DNA of 64,000 bases. Source: an uncultured Aquimarina sp. GTDB lineage: Bacteria > Bacteroidota > Bacteroidia > Flavobacteriales > Flavobacteriaceae. How positions within the stretch are numbered: position 1 is the first letter of the stretch; each line of letters begins with the position of its first letter. The stretch spans positions 116,749-180,748 of the forward strand of contig CANMKX010000009.1 of NCBI GenBank assembly GCA_947498595.1, written 5' to 3'. Position numbers and translations under genes: made by a program. The notes under the pieces were generated by a model. The model saw only the letters and a program-made list of their open reading frames with translations. It had not been told where the DNA came from and searched no databases. Of the stretch, positions 1 to 9,530 are shown in pieces.

Positions 1-39
1 ATTTTTAGCCTAGTCTAAGCATATAAATATATCGTACTT

Positions 40-1281
40 ATGAAACCTATAAAGATTTCTAAATATTTTCATGAATTCTTACTTGATCAAGGATTTACAG
101 AAACAGTTGTTTCGTACCTTAGTTTATTACTAAGTATCATATTTATATTTGTAGTCGTATATGTATTAGATATTATTTTACGCAAAGTAGTTTTAAATTT
201 ATTTAGAAAACTTGCGCAAAAGTCAAGGACTAATTTTGATGATTATTTAGTTAAAAACAAAACCTTTGATTATCTCGCTCATATAATACCTCTATGTATC
301 ATAATATGGCTATTGCCTGATTTATTTACTGATTTCCCTAAAGTTGAATCAGCTGTAGAGGCATTGTTTGACATTGTCGTTATACTTCTTAGTATATTCA
401 TAATTCGTAGTATAATAAGAACCTTTAGAGATTTTTTAAAATCCATTAACTCTTTTAAAGATAAACCTATTGATAGTTATATTCAGGTTTTTATGATCTT
501 TGCTTGGTTAATTGGTATTATTTCAATTTTCTCTGTTATAACTGGCAAATCGATTTGGACATTTTTAACAGCTTTAGGTGCTTTATCAGCTGTTATTTTA
601 TTAATTTTTAAAGACACTATTTTAGGTTTTGTATCAAGTATTCAGGTAGCTGTAAATGATACAGTACGTATTGGAGATTGGATTACTATGACTAAATATG
701 GTGCAGATGGTGATGTCATTGAGATTAATCTATCATCTGTAAAAGTTCAAAATTTTGATAAAACAATTACTACCATTCCTACTTATTATTTAACTTCTGA
801 CTCTTTTCGTAATTGGAGAGGTATGTTAGACTCTGGAGGAAGACGTATCAAACGTTCTTTATTGATAAAAACTACCAGTATCAAATTTTTAACTACAGAA
901 GAAATAAATCAACTTTCTTCTATACATCTTATTAGTGATTATCTACAATCTGCACAACGTGAAGTAGAAGAATTTAATACACAGCATCAAATAGACAAAA
1001 GTAGTTTAATTAATGGGCGTAATCTCTCAAACATGGGAGTGTTTAGAAAATATGCCGAATTATACCTTAAACAACACCCAGATATCAATGAGCAAATGAC
1101 AATTATGACGCGTCAATTAGCGCCAACTGCACAAGGGATACCTTTAGAGATTTATGCCTTTAGCAATGATAAAGTTTGGTTAAATTATGAGAATATTGTA
1201 GCCAATATATTTGATCATTTATTAGCATCTATTCCGTATTTTCATTTAGAAATTTTTGAGTTAAATTATATCGATAAATAA
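40..1281 (+). CDS. MscS-family mechanosensitive ion channel (YbdG-like)
   Basis: An inner-membrane channel of the MscS family, which opens under membrane tension to release solutes during hypo-osmotic shock. The 413-residue length and layout resemble E. coli YbdG (about 415 aa). Several hydrophobic segments occupy roughly residues 20-50, 75-95, 105-125, 150-170 and 175-200. They are followed by the soluble MscS beta domain (about 205-260), with the DTVRIGDWI and GDVIEINLSSVKV stretches typical of the family. The rest is a cytoplasmic alpha/beta portion. The start is the first ATG of the frame. A separate DUF3817 gene follows 70 bp downstream on the same strand. The family assignment is firm; the osmotic role is inferred from the family. 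Confidence 0.9.
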   Translation: MKPIKISKYFHEFLLDQGFTETVVSYLSLLLSIIFIFVVVYVLDIILRKVVLNLFRKLAQKSRTNFDDYLVKNKTFDYLAHIIPLCIIIWLLPDLFTDFPKVESAVEALFDIVVILLSIFIIRSIIRTFRDFLKSINSFKDKPIDSYIQVFMIFAWLIGIISIFSVITGKSIWTFLTALGALSAVILLIFKDTILGFVSSIQVAVNDTVRIGDWITMTKYGADGDVIEINLSSVKVQNFDKTITTIPTYYLTSDSFRNWRGMLDSGGRRIKRSLLIKTTSIKFLTTEEINQLSSIHLISDYLQSAQREVEEFNTQHQIDKSSLINGRNLSNMGVFRKYAELYLKQHPDINEQMTIMTRQLAPTAQGIPLEIYAFSNDKVWLNYENIVANIFDHLLASIPYFHLEIFELNYIDK

Positions 1282-1351
1282 TAATTCTTAATATTATTAT
1301 AAAAAGAGTTTCTGTAGTATCTTTGGAAGGTTTAATAATAAATCCCCTGTA

Positions 1352-1630
1352 ATGGTAAAAAGTTTTAGACTTATTAGTGTTTTAGAAGGTATATCATATC
1401 TTCTTATCCTTTTCGTAACCATGCCTTTAAAATATATTTTTGATATGCCAGAAGCCAATAAATTAATAGGCTATGCGCATGGTATTTTATTTATGCTTTA
1501 CATTGTAATGGCAATAATGATCAAAATAGAATTAAAGTGGCCAAATAAAACTTTCTTTATTGTTTTACTATGTTCTATTATTCCATTTGGAACTTTTTGG
1601 ATGGATAAAAAATATTTAAGACAAGCATAG
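1352..1630 (+). CDS. DUF3817 small integral membrane protein
   Basis: A 92-residue protein with three hydrophobic segments (about residues 7-28, 38-57 and 67-83) and short basic loops. The N-terminal 'FRLISVLEGISYLLILFVTMPLKY' region, split by a helix break, and the central GYAHGILFMLY motif match the DUF3817 family of small membrane proteins. The function of that family is unknown. A strong intrinsic terminator follows at 1749-1784. It could share a transcript with the upstream channel gene, but a 70-bp gap separates them. Confidence 0.8.
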   Translation: MVKSFRLISVLEGISYLLILFVTMPLKYIFDMPEANKLIGYAHGILFMLYIVMAIMIKIELKWPNKTFFIVLLCSIIPFGTFWMDKKYLRQA

Positions 1631-1748
1631 AACTTCTTTTTTATACGTTAAATAAAGAATATAACTTCCAATCATCTTATTTATAAATGATATGCAAAAT
1701 ACAGGCATGAATATTAATTATGTCTTACTGTATAAAATATGATGCTTT

Positions 1749-1784
1749 AAAAGCAAATAGAAAGAGCTCTTTCTATTTGCTTTT
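1749..1784 (+). terminator. Intrinsic terminator after the DUF3817 gene
   Basis: A perfect inverted repeat (left arm 1749-1766, right arm 1767-1784, with GAGCTC at the tip) followed by a T run to 1787. It separates the DUF3817 gene from recQ, whose start lies only about 60 bp further on. Confidence 0.88.
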
Positions 1785-1845
1785 TTTGATATAATCTTCG
1801 GTAATTCTATAGGAATCATTTTTGCTTTTTTGTTCCTTTGTAGTT

Positions 1846-3957
1846 ATGCCAGAAGAAAAAAAATTACTCAATACATTAAAAGATTATTTTGGTTATGATA
1901 GTTTCAGACCATTGCAAAAACAAATCATTGATAGTGTTTTTGAAAAAAAAGATAATTTAGTGATCATGCCAACTGGTGGTGGTAAATCTATTTGTTTTCA
2001 ATTACCTGCTATTATATTACCTGGAATTACATTAGTAATTTCACCTTTAATTGCCTTAATGAAAGATCAAGTAGATGGATTAATTGCCAACGGTATTTCA
2101 TCTGCATATATAAATAGTAGTCAAACAGAACTTGAACAACAAGATATTTATAAGCAATTACAAAATGGTAAGATCAAATTATTATATATAGCTCCTGAAA
2201 GTTTAAGTTATCTAGAAACAATACTTACTAATACCACAATCAGCCTTATTGCAATTGATGAAGCTCACTGTATTTCATCATGGGGACATGATTTTAGACC
2301 TGCATATACACAATTAAGTTTTCTTAAAAATCGTTTACCAGAAACTCCAATTATTGCATTAACAGCAACCGCAGACAAAGCTACACGAGAAGATATTTGT
2401 AATCAATTAAATATTCCGCACGCTACAAAACATGTGGCTTCTTTTGATCGTCAAAATTTATCATTAGAAGTTCGTCCGGGAGTTAATAGAATTAAACAAA
2501 TTATTGAATTTATAAAAGACCGTCCTAACGAAAGCGGTATTATTTATTGTTTAAGTAGGAAAACAACAGAAGCTTTAGCCGAAAAATTATCCAATGTAGG
2601 CATAAATGCTGCAGCATATCATGCAGGAATTGATCATGTAAAAAGAGCAAAAACTCAAGACGATTTTATCAATGATACTACTCAAATTGTGTGTGCTACT
2701 ATTGCTTTTGGAATGGGGATTGATAAATCAAATGTACGCTGGGTTATACATTACAATCTACCAAAAAATATAGAGGGGTACTATCAAGAAATTGGTCGTG
2801 CTGGTAGAGATGGTCTCCCATCCTCTACCCTATTATTTCACAGTTATGCAGATATTGTTCAATTACAGAAATTTGCAGACACTGGTACTAACAAAGAAGT
2901 ACAGTTAGCAAAGTTAGATAGAATGCAACAGTATTCTGAAGCATTGAGTTGTAGACGAAAAATATTACTAAGCTATTTTGGTGAACATATAGAGGAAAAT
3001 TGTGGAAATTGTGATATTTGTAAAAACCCTCCTTCATTTTTTGATGGAACCATTATTGGTCAAAAAGCACTCTCTACTGTTATCAGGCTTAAAGAAGAAG
3101 AACCTATAGGAACAGTTATTGATGTTTTAAGAGGTTCCCAAAATGCATTGATATATAATAAAGGATATCAGCAAATTAAAACCTATGGTATAGCCAATGA
3201 TATTCCTTGGAGAGATTGGCAACAATATATGATTCAATTAGTTAATCTGGGATATCTAGAAATTGCTTTTCACCAAAACAATAAACTAAAAATAACTCCT
3301 TTGGCAAAAAAGGTATTATTTGAAAAAGAAAAAGTACTCTTAGCGAATCTAGCTGAAATAGCCAAAAAGAAACAAGCAGATACTTCTATAGCTAAAACTT
3401 TAAAAACAGCTCCAGACACTTTATTTGAACGATTACGTAAACTACGTCTTGATCTTTCAAAGGAAGCTGGAATACCAGCTTATCAAGTTTTTAGTGATGC
3501 TTCTTTAAAAGAAATGGAGCAACAACGTCCTATGACTGATGATGATTTTATGCAAATCAGTGGAGTTGGAAAACGTAAAATGGAAAATTATGGTTACCAG
3601 TTTATAAAAGAAATTATAGCTTTTAATAAAGAGAAAAGAGAAAAGAAGAAAACAAAAAAAGGCAATACTCATAAAGTAACTTTAGAGCTTTATAATCAAG
3701 GAATGTCGATTTCAGAAATGGCTATAGAAAGGAAATTAGCAGAGGCTACTATTTTTTCTCATATATCTAAATTATACGATGATGGAGAAGCTATTGATCT
3801 TCATAAGTTTATAGATAAAAGTGATCTAGAGGCTATCAAAAAAGCTAAAAAAGCATTAGATAATCCGGATACCTTAAAACCTTTCTTTGAATACTTTGAA
3901 GAAGCAATCCCATATCAAACAATAAAAATTGGACTTACTATATTGAAAAAAGAATAA
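1846..3957 (+). CDS. recQ: ATP-dependent DNA helicase RecQ
   Basis: A 3'-5' superfamily 2 DNA helicase for recombination and repair. From the ATG at 1846 it has 703 residues. A longer frame from a TTG at 1822 adds only eight poorly conserved residues and was not used. Visible motifs are Walker A TGGGKS (about 43-48), the DEAH box with IDEAHCISSWGHDFRP (137-151), and the arginine-finger motif GRAGRDG (317-323). The RQC zinc site has C369, C386, C389 and C392. An HRDC domain lies at about 510-595 (ISGVGKRKMENYG). A C-terminal helix-turn-helix extension (about 600-703) is common in Bacteroidota RecQ proteins. The gene is intact and monocistronic. Confidence 0.96.
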   Translation: MPEEKKLLNTLKDYFGYDSFRPLQKQIIDSVFEKKDNLVIMPTGGGKSICFQLPAIILPGITLVISPLIALMKDQVDGLIANGISSAYINSSQTELEQQDIYKQLQNGKIKLLYIAPESLSYLETILTNTTISLIAIDEAHCISSWGHDFRPAYTQLSFLKNRLPETPIIALTATADKATREDICNQLNIPHATKHVASFDRQNLSLEVRPGVNRIKQIIEFIKDRPNESGIIYCLSRKTTEALAEKLSNVGINAAAYHAGIDHVKRAKTQDDFINDTTQIVCATIAFGMGIDKSNVRWVIHYNLPKNIEGYYQEIGRAGRDGLPSSTLLFHSYADIVQLQKFADTGTNKEVQLAKLDRMQQYSEALSCRRKILLSYFGEHIEENCGNCDICKNPPSFFDGTIIGQKALSTVIRLKEEEPIGTVIDVLRGSQNALIYNKGYQQIKTYGIANDIPWRDWQQYMIQLVNLGYLEIAFHQNNKLKITPLAKKVLFEKEKVLLANLAEIAKKKQADTSIAKTLKTAPDTLFERLRKLRLDLSKEAGIPAYQVFSDASLKEMEQQRPMTDDDFMQISGVGKRKMENYGYQFIKEIIAFNKEKREKKKTKKGNTHKVTLELYNQGMSISEMAIERKLAEATIFSHISKLYDDGEAIDLHKFIDKSDLEAIKKAKKALDNPDTLKPFFEYFEEAIPYQTIKIGLTILKKE

Positions 3958-4060
3958 TAGCAAAATTAAAACATGATTGTACTAGAAAATATTAATAAAG
4001 TAGCATCTTGTAGTATAAGAGAAATGAAATTAATCAAGTCGTTTCATATTGAATTCACTA

Positions 4061-4852
4061 TTACTCTTCTATAAATTCTACCGAATTAAGAATCAATCCT
4101 GACCCTGGAACAATATGTTCTAGGGTTATTTTTTCTTTATTACGATCTAATGTATCTTTAATAAAATCTATTGTAATTTTTCCTGTTCCCAAGTCAAACA
4201 AAACTCCCATCATTAATCTAATTTGATTTCGCTTAAATCCTGCACCTTTTACTCGCAAAACATAACTATTTTCAGGAAAAAAATTAGCTGTATAAATATT
4301 GTTCTTAATGATTTCGCTAGTCATTATTTCTCCCTCTGTAACTGTATGTTCATTAGGTCTATGACAATACGATCTAAAATCATGTTTTCCTTCAAACAGT
4401 TTGGCTGCTTCTTGCATTAACGGAATATTCAATACCTCCACATGATTGTACATTAGAGGTGCACAAAATGGATGGAATTTTTCTCCAAAAGAAAAAAGAT
4501 ACAAATATTCCTTTCTCTTTGAATGTTGAATAATATTAAACTTTGCATCCGTTTCTTTTATAGACAAAGCACGTATATCTTGAGGCAGGTTTTTATTGAA
4601 TAAAGGAAAAAACTCATCTACATCAAGTGCTTCTTCTTCCACAAATAATTCAAAAGCAGCTTGATTAGCAGATACTTTTGCATCTGTTCTTCCTGCTGCC
4701 AAAGTTTTAAAGCGTCGTTCTCCCAATACATACGCCAATGTACGCTCAACCATACGTTGTAACGTATTTACATCTGGTTGTTTTTGCCAACCATGAAATC
4801 TAAATCCTAAATATTGTAACTCAATGATATAAAAAAAACGCTTTCGTTGCAT
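4061..4852 (-). CDS. TruA-like tRNA pseudouridine synthase
   Basis: A pseudouridine synthase of the TruA family, which modifies uridines at tRNA positions 38-40. The 263-residue length is normal. The catalytic aspartate is D57 in GRTDAKVSA; classic TruA reads GRTDAGVHA, so the residues around the aspartate differ (K for G, S for H). Other TruA-like parts are YLGFRFHGWQKQP near the N-terminus, HDFRSYCHRP in the second half, and GAGFKRNQIRLMMG. This could be a second, divergent TruA paralogue with another target, so I leave out the symbol. It is convergent with recQ, with a 100-bp gap. Confidence 0.85.
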   Translation of the reverse strand: MQRKRFFYIIELQYLGFRFHGWQKQPDVNTLQRMVERTLAYVLGERRFKTLAAGRTDAKVSANQAAFELFVEEEALDVDEFFPLFNKNLPQDIRALSIKETDAKFNIIQHSKRKEYLYLFSFGEKFHPFCAPLMYNHVEVLNIPLMQEAAKLFEGKHDFRSYCHRPNEHTVTEGEIMTSEIIKNNIYTANFFPENSYVLRVKGAGFKRNQIRLMMGVLFDLGTGKITIDFIKDTLDRNKEKITLEHIVPGSGLILNSVEFIEE

Positions 4853-5060
4853 GGGTATTAACTAATCTTATTTTGATTTCAAATATGCTAAAAATAGACT
4901 TGATAACATATTTTTATTTTAGAATAAACATTCTGGATACATAAATACTTCTCCTACAGCTATCTATTTATAAAAACGATACTTATACATTTTTTTATTA
5001 ATTATTTCAAGTACGTCTTTAATACATCCTCATATGTCAAAATCAGTTTCAAATAAAAAA

Positions 5061-5084
5061 AGAGAGATGAACATTCATCTCTCT
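5061..5084 (-). terminator. Hairpin with minus-strand U run
   Basis: An 11-bp perfect stem (5061-5071 with 5074-5084) and a tiny loop. On the minus strand it is followed by a T-rich stretch (positions 5060 down to 5051), so it looks like an intrinsic terminator for something transcribed leftward from 5085-5480. No gene was recognised there. Confidence 0.6.
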
Positions 5085-5484
5085 TCTAGTATTCGGATAT
5101 TAAAAACTTTAAGTTTTTTAATAAAGTAAAAGCTTGTATTTAAAAACCTAAGAATATAGCAATTTGCTCCTTTTACTTTATCATAATAAATTATCTTGGA
5201 AGAAACAATTTGTATTATTTTAACTTCAAGTTTCCAATAAATAATAGATTATTAGTTATTTAAAATAACCAGTCTAAATATAGTAAAGTTTTACCGTAAT
5301 CACGTTATGGTTAATTTAATTTTATATTAATTCTTCAATCCCTTAACATTTGCTATCTAATAAACTGAGCATCTTATCTATAAAATAAAATCTCTTTCTA
5401 ATTTTTCGTCTTTTCGATCAATCTATTTAATGTATACATAACATTCGCATTACAATTAAACGTCAAAATACATCATTAAATAAA

Positions 5485-5519
5485 AAAGCTTATAACTAAA
5501 TTGTATAGTTATAAGCTTT
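5485..5519. terminator. 14-bp hairpin, possible bidirectional terminator
   Basis: A perfect 14-bp stem (5485-5498 with 5506-5519) with a 7-nt loop. It is A-rich on the left, so the best U run is again on the minus strand. No adjacent gene explains it. Confidence 0.5.
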
Positions 5520-5554
5520 ATAAAATATAAATCAGGTTGTTTCTTTTTAATATG

Positions 5555-5607
5555 TTTAGTCTAAAAGAAGAAATTTACCCCATAAAATTTCTTCTTTTGA
5601 GACTAAA
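5555..5607. repeat. Long near-perfect inverted repeat
   Basis: The left arm 5555-5576 pairs with the right arm 5585-5607 over 22 bp, with one bulged G at 5599 and an 8-nt loop. Neither side carries a strong U run. It may be a structured RNA or a relic of a mobile element rather than a simple terminator. Confidence 0.5.
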
Positions 5608-6039
5608 AATATGGTATTACACAATTCAAATTATTTTTAGAAAAAAACGTAGTCCCCTACACCACAATTTTTTCAATCAACACTGTCAATTTGCTTTGTA
5701 AAACATTGTGTAATATAACTCCATAATTGTTTTTAATTTGTTGTTCTCTTTTCTAAAGATAGTGAAAAAAAACCGTAACAACAAAACAAGTAAACCATAA
5801 AAATAAAAATAAGTGACTGATAATCAACTAAAAACACTTCAGCCTGCATTCGATATATTTTACTATTAATCAACTCTATAAATTATTTATGACCATCTAT
5901 AATTAAAAACATACCAACTATGTAACTTCCTTCTTGAGGAAATTATACAATCGCTATTTTAAAATAAATCAAAAAACCTCACTTCATATTTATTACTTTT
6001 GATTTTTTATTATAATAATCCAGAGAATCAATACAATTA

Positions 6040-7503
6040 ATGAAACAATTAAAGCCTTTAATGTTTGTTGGTACAGGGTCCGATGTTGGTAAAAGTATGC
6101 TCGTTACTGGCATTTGTAGATTGTTCAAAAATTTAGGATATCTCCCTGCTCCTTTTAAGGCACAAAATATGTCCTTAAACAGTTATGCTACTGCTGATGG
6201 TTTAGAAATAGGCCGTGCACAAGCAGTACAAGCAGAAGCTTGTAAAATTGAATGCACGACAGATATGAACCCTATACTATTAAAACCGTCTGGTGTTCAT
6301 AAATCTCAAGTAATACTACATGGAAAACCTATAGGAGATCAAACAATAAAAGAATATTTTTTAGGTAATAATAAAGCACAGCTTTTTGAAGAAGCTCAAA
6401 ATGCATTTAAACGTTTAGCATCATTATATTCTCCTATTGTATTAGAAGGAGCCGGAAGTATTAGTGAACTTAATTTAAAACATCGTGATATTGTCAATAT
6501 GCGAATGGCTCAAGCTGCAAATGCCGTTGTATACCTTATTGCCGATATTGATAGAGGTGGTGTTTTTGCTAGTGTATATGGTTCTATTGCTTTGTTAGAA
6601 CCGTGGGAAAAAAAAATGGTGAAAGGCATTATCATTAATAAATTTAGAGGAGATGTTTCATTATTTGAAGATGGAAAGAAAATTCTTGAAAAATTAACCG
6701 GAATTCCCATACTTGGTATAGTTCCATATGCAAAAGATATATATATTGAAGAAGAAGATTCTGTTGCTCTACATACTAAAAATAAAAATTCTCATGAGAC
6801 TACTAATCTCATAAAAATTGTAGTCATATTATTACCTTATTTATCTAATTATACTGATTTTAATGTTTTAGAAAAAGACGAAAGAGTCCACTTATATTAT
6901 AGTCAAGACCCTAATGATATTGAAGAAGCTGATATTATCATTATACCTGGAAGTAAAAATACAATTGAAGATTTACAATTTATTAGAAAAAAGGGAATTG
7001 CGAAAACTATTCTAAAAGCTCAACAACAACATAAAAAAATCATTGGAATTTGCGGAGGATACCAAATGCTTGGTAATACTATTAAAGATCCATTAGGAAT
7101 TGAAAGCGATATAAAAACAATTCCTGGCCTAGGTATACTGCCTATAGAAACAACGTTAACAGATAAGAAAACAACGGTTCAATGTTCTTTTACTTATAAA
7201 TCGTATCCAGAAAAATGTCATGGTTATGAAATACATATGGGGAAAACTATTAGTGAAGAAATAGCCCCATTAAATAATGTAAATCAAAAAAATGAAGGGT
7301 TTATTTCTCAAAATTGTTGGGGAACTTACATTCATGGTATTCTTGATAATACAATTGTTATAAATGATATTCTAAGCGATTTTACGACAGAGAAAAAACA
7401 CTTTAATTATCAAGAATATAAAAATGAAAATTATGACAAGTTAGCAGATTTACTTCACGAACATCTTGATGTAAATGCAATTATAAATCAAATACATATT
7501 TAA
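6040..7503 (+). CDS. cobQ: Cobyric acid synthase (CobQ/CbiP)
   Basis: A glutamine-dependent amidotransferase that converts adenosylcobyrinic acid a,c-diamide to adenosylcobyric acid in cobalamin synthesis. The 487-residue protein has an N-terminal P-loop-like ATPase domain (GTGSDVGKS, residues 11-19). It also has a C-terminal class I glutaminase domain with the nucleophile C338 in GICGGYQMLG and the catalytic histidine H432 in TYIHGILDN. KAQNMSLNSYAT and GRAQAVQAEAC are family signatures. It heads a tight three-gene operon; the next start is 2 bp after its stop. The cluster lacks early corrin-ring genes, so it may serve salvage or be completed elsewhere. Confidence 0.96.
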   Translation: MKQLKPLMFVGTGSDVGKSMLVTGICRLFKNLGYLPAPFKAQNMSLNSYATADGLEIGRAQAVQAEACKIECTTDMNPILLKPSGVHKSQVILHGKPIGDQTIKEYFLGNNKAQLFEEAQNAFKRLASLYSPIVLEGAGSISELNLKHRDIVNMRMAQAANAVVYLIADIDRGGVFASVYGSIALLEPWEKKMVKGIIINKFRGDVSLFEDGKKILEKLTGIPILGIVPYAKDIYIEEEDSVALHTKNKNSHETTNLIKIVVILLPYLSNYTDFNVLEKDERVHLYYSQDPNDIEEADIIIIPGSKNTIEDLQFIRKKGIAKTILKAQQQHKKIIGICGGYQMLGNTIKDPLGIESDIKTIPGLGILPIETTLTDKKTTVQCSFTYKSYPEKCHGYEIHMGKTISEEIAPLNNVNQKNEGFISQNCWGTYIHGILDNTIVINDILSDFTTEKKHFNYQEYKNENYDKLADLLHEHLDVNAIINQIHI

Positions 7504-7505
7504 TA

Positions 7506-8525
7506 ATGATACATGGTCATGGAGATGATAGTTATCGATATACTGTAAATTTCAAAGCTAATTTTAGTTCTAATGTATGGTTTGAAGGCACTTCTGAAAA
7601 ATTATTAAAGCATCTTACGAAACAACTTCCTTTAATTGCAAAATATCCAGCTCCTAGTGCTGATTCTTTAGTTAAAAAAATAAAGGATCACCATTCTATA
7701 GATACAAATGAGGTTATTGTTACCAATGGAGCTACAGAAGCCTTTTATTTGATAGCATCAATATTCTCCAAAAAATCGGTAGGTGTATGTATTCCTACGT
7801 TTTCTGAATATGAAGATGCTGCTATGACTCACCAATTAAAAATTACTCATTATAATCGAGAAAACATTTTAACAACTACATTTACTGATGATTTAGTTTT
7901 TATTTGTAATCCCAATAATCCAGACGGAAGAACAAATACTGTTACTGATATTGAGTTTCTTTTAGCAAAGCATCCAAAAACAATTTTTGTAATTGATGAA
8001 GCTTATATAGAGTTCACTAATACTATAAATTCTTGTATTGAATTATTAAAATCCTATTCTAATTTAATAATTGTAAAATCATTAACTAAATTGTTTTCTA
8101 TTCCCGGAATACGATTAGGGTATTTAATCACCAATCCATTGTTATTTAACAAAATGAATCGTCATAAAATGCCTTGGAATGTTAACACATTAGCTATTGA
8201 AGCTGGCTCTTTCATTTTTGATAATTATTCAATTTTATTGCCAGAAATGAATATTTTATTAAAATTATCTAAGAAACTACAAAATCAAATCAACGCTATT
8301 ACTGGTTTTCATGTACTTCCGTCTTCGACAAATTATTTCTTGATTAAATTAGATAAACCTATAGCTGCAAAATTAAAATCTTATCTAATCGAAGATCATC
8401 AAATATTAATCAGAGATGCTTCAAATTTTAAAGGGTTAGATCAACATTATATCAGAATTGCTAGTCAAAACGACGAAAAAAACCAATTATTAATCAACGC
8501 GTTACATCAATGGAATTTTATCTAA
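7506..8525 (+). CDS. Threonine-phosphate decarboxylase-like aminotransferase (CobD/CobC)
   Basis: A fold-type I PLP enzyme of 339 residues. The expected role here is decarboxylation of L-threonine-O-3-phosphate to aminopropanol phosphate, which links the lower loop of cobalamin. It begins with HGHGDD, like the HGG/HGGN start of CobD proteins. It has NPNNPDG (135-141), DEAYIEF (164-170) and the PLP lysine K195 in SLTKLFSIPGIRLGY. Homologous histidinol-phosphate aminotransferases share these motifs, so the cobalamin role rests on the HGHG start and on its place between cobQ and cbiB. It overlaps the next gene by 16 bp. Confidence 0.87.
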   Translation: MIHGHGDDSYRYTVNFKANFSSNVWFEGTSEKLLKHLTKQLPLIAKYPAPSADSLVKKIKDHHSIDTNEVIVTNGATEAFYLIASIFSKKSVGVCIPTFSEYEDAAMTHQLKITHYNRENILTTTFTDDLVFICNPNNPDGRTNTVTDIEFLLAKHPKTIFVIDEAYIEFTNTINSCIELLKSYSNLIIVKSLTKLFSIPGIRLGYLITNPLLFNKMNRHKMPWNVNTLAIEAGSFIFDNYSILLPEMNILLKLSKKLQNQINAITGFHVLPSSTNYFLIKLDKPIAAKLKSYLIEDHQILIRDASNFKGLDQHYIRIASQNDEKNQLLINALHQWNFI

Positions 8526-9442
8526 TCATACTTCCTTTATTAATTGGTTATATTTTGGATTTACTATTGGGAGATCCTAGAAGTTTACCACATCCGATTC
8601 GACTTTATGGTAACCTTATCATCTATGGTGAAAAAATAGCTAATAAAGGTCGTTTCAAGTTTATTAAAGGCGCTTTATTAACCTTAATACTTTGTATTTC
8701 TACTTTTATTTTCTTCTATTATTTAATTACGTTAACTGGATCTATACTATGGATTTATTATTTAGTGTCATCCATATTTGTTTTTTACGCATTAGCGAAC
8801 AAAAGTCTTATCGACGAAGGTAAAGCAGTTTTTAAAGCCTTAGATGAAAGTTTAGAAAAAGGGCGACAACGATTGTCTTGGATTGTAGGTAGGGAAACAA
8901 CGAAGTTAAATTCGCAACAAATTCGAACTGCTGTTTTTGAAACATTATCCGAAAATTTAAGCGATGGTGTTATTGCTCCTTTATTCTATTACGCGATTTT
9001 AGGAGTTCCTGGGGCAATGCTTTACAAAATGATAAATACCCTTGACTCCATGATTGGTTATAAAAATGATCGCTATATATTCTTTGGGAAATTTGCTGCT
9101 AAGTTAGATGATTTATTTAATTATATTCCGGCTAGATTAACGGCAGTATTAATGCTTCTAGTAACATTTAAATTACACAAAATTTCTTTTGTTTTTAAGC
9201 ATGCAAAAAGACATAGTAGTCCAAACGCTGGCTATCCTGAAGCTGCACTCGCTTTTATTATTGATTGTCGTTTTGGCGGTCCTAATTATTATCACGGCAT
9301 ACTGGTTGAAAAGCCATACATAGGTTTAAATGACCGTATACTTACAGCTGACGAAATAAAAACAGTAGCTTCTATTAATCAAAAAGTTACTTTTGTCTTT
9401 ATTTTTTTCATTACATTATTTTCCTATATATCATTAATTTAA
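8510..9442 (+). CDS. cbiB: Adenosylcobinamide-phosphate synthase (CbiB)
   Basis: A polytopic membrane protein of 310 residues. It joins adenosylcobyric acid with aminopropanol (phosphate) to give adenosylcobinamide (phosphate). Recognisable parts are LLGDPRSLPHPIRLYG near the N-terminus, IVGRETTKL, and ETLSENLSDGVIAPLFYY. Also visible are NTLDSMIGYKNDRY and SPNAGYPEAALA. All are typical of CbiB/CobD membrane synthases. Its start lies inside the end of the preceding gene, so translation is probably coupled. A bidirectional terminator follows at 9476-9506. Confidence 0.95.
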   Translation: MEFYLIILPLLIGYILDLLLGDPRSLPHPIRLYGNLIIYGEKIANKGRFKFIKGALLTLILCISTFIFFYYLITLTGSILWIYYLVSSIFVFYALANKSLIDEGKAVFKALDESLEKGRQRLSWIVGRETTKLNSQQIRTAVFETLSENLSDGVIAPLFYYAILGVPGAMLYKMINTLDSMIGYKNDRYIFFGKFAAKLDDLFNYIPARLTAVLMLLVTFKLHKISFVFKHAKRHSSPNAGYPEAALAFIIDCRFGGPNYYHGILVEKPYIGLNDRILTADEIKTVASINQKVTFVFIFFITLFSYISLI

Positions 9443-9475
9443 AAACACTGATCATTTAAATTATTCAGCAATAAA

Positions 9476-9506
9476 AAAAGAATCATTTTTCTCAAATGAT
9501 TCTTTT
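9476..9506. terminator. Bidirectional terminator between cbiB and the TonB-C gene
   Basis: A 13-bp perfect stem (9476-9488 with 9494-9506) and a 5-nt loop, with an A run on the left and a T run on the right. It sits between two convergent genes and can stop both. Confidence 0.85.
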
Positions 9507-9530
9507 CCTATTTTCAAATTTATTTTATAT

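Larger units (their letters stand above)
4860..6039. other. 1.2-kb intergenic region with three strong hairpins
   Basis: No convincing coding region is visible here. It is very AT-rich and lies between two divergently transcribed genes (TruA-like and cobyric acid synthase). It holds three separate long inverted repeats, at 5061-5084, 5485-5519 and 5555-5607. No conserved cobalamin-riboswitch core was recognised upstream of the cobalamin genes. The region could contain small RNAs or decayed genes. Confidence 0.6.

Noticed and set aside
4860..6039. Cobalamin riboswitch before cobQ
   Set aside because: I looked for the B12-box core and conserved stem elements and found none that I could recognise.
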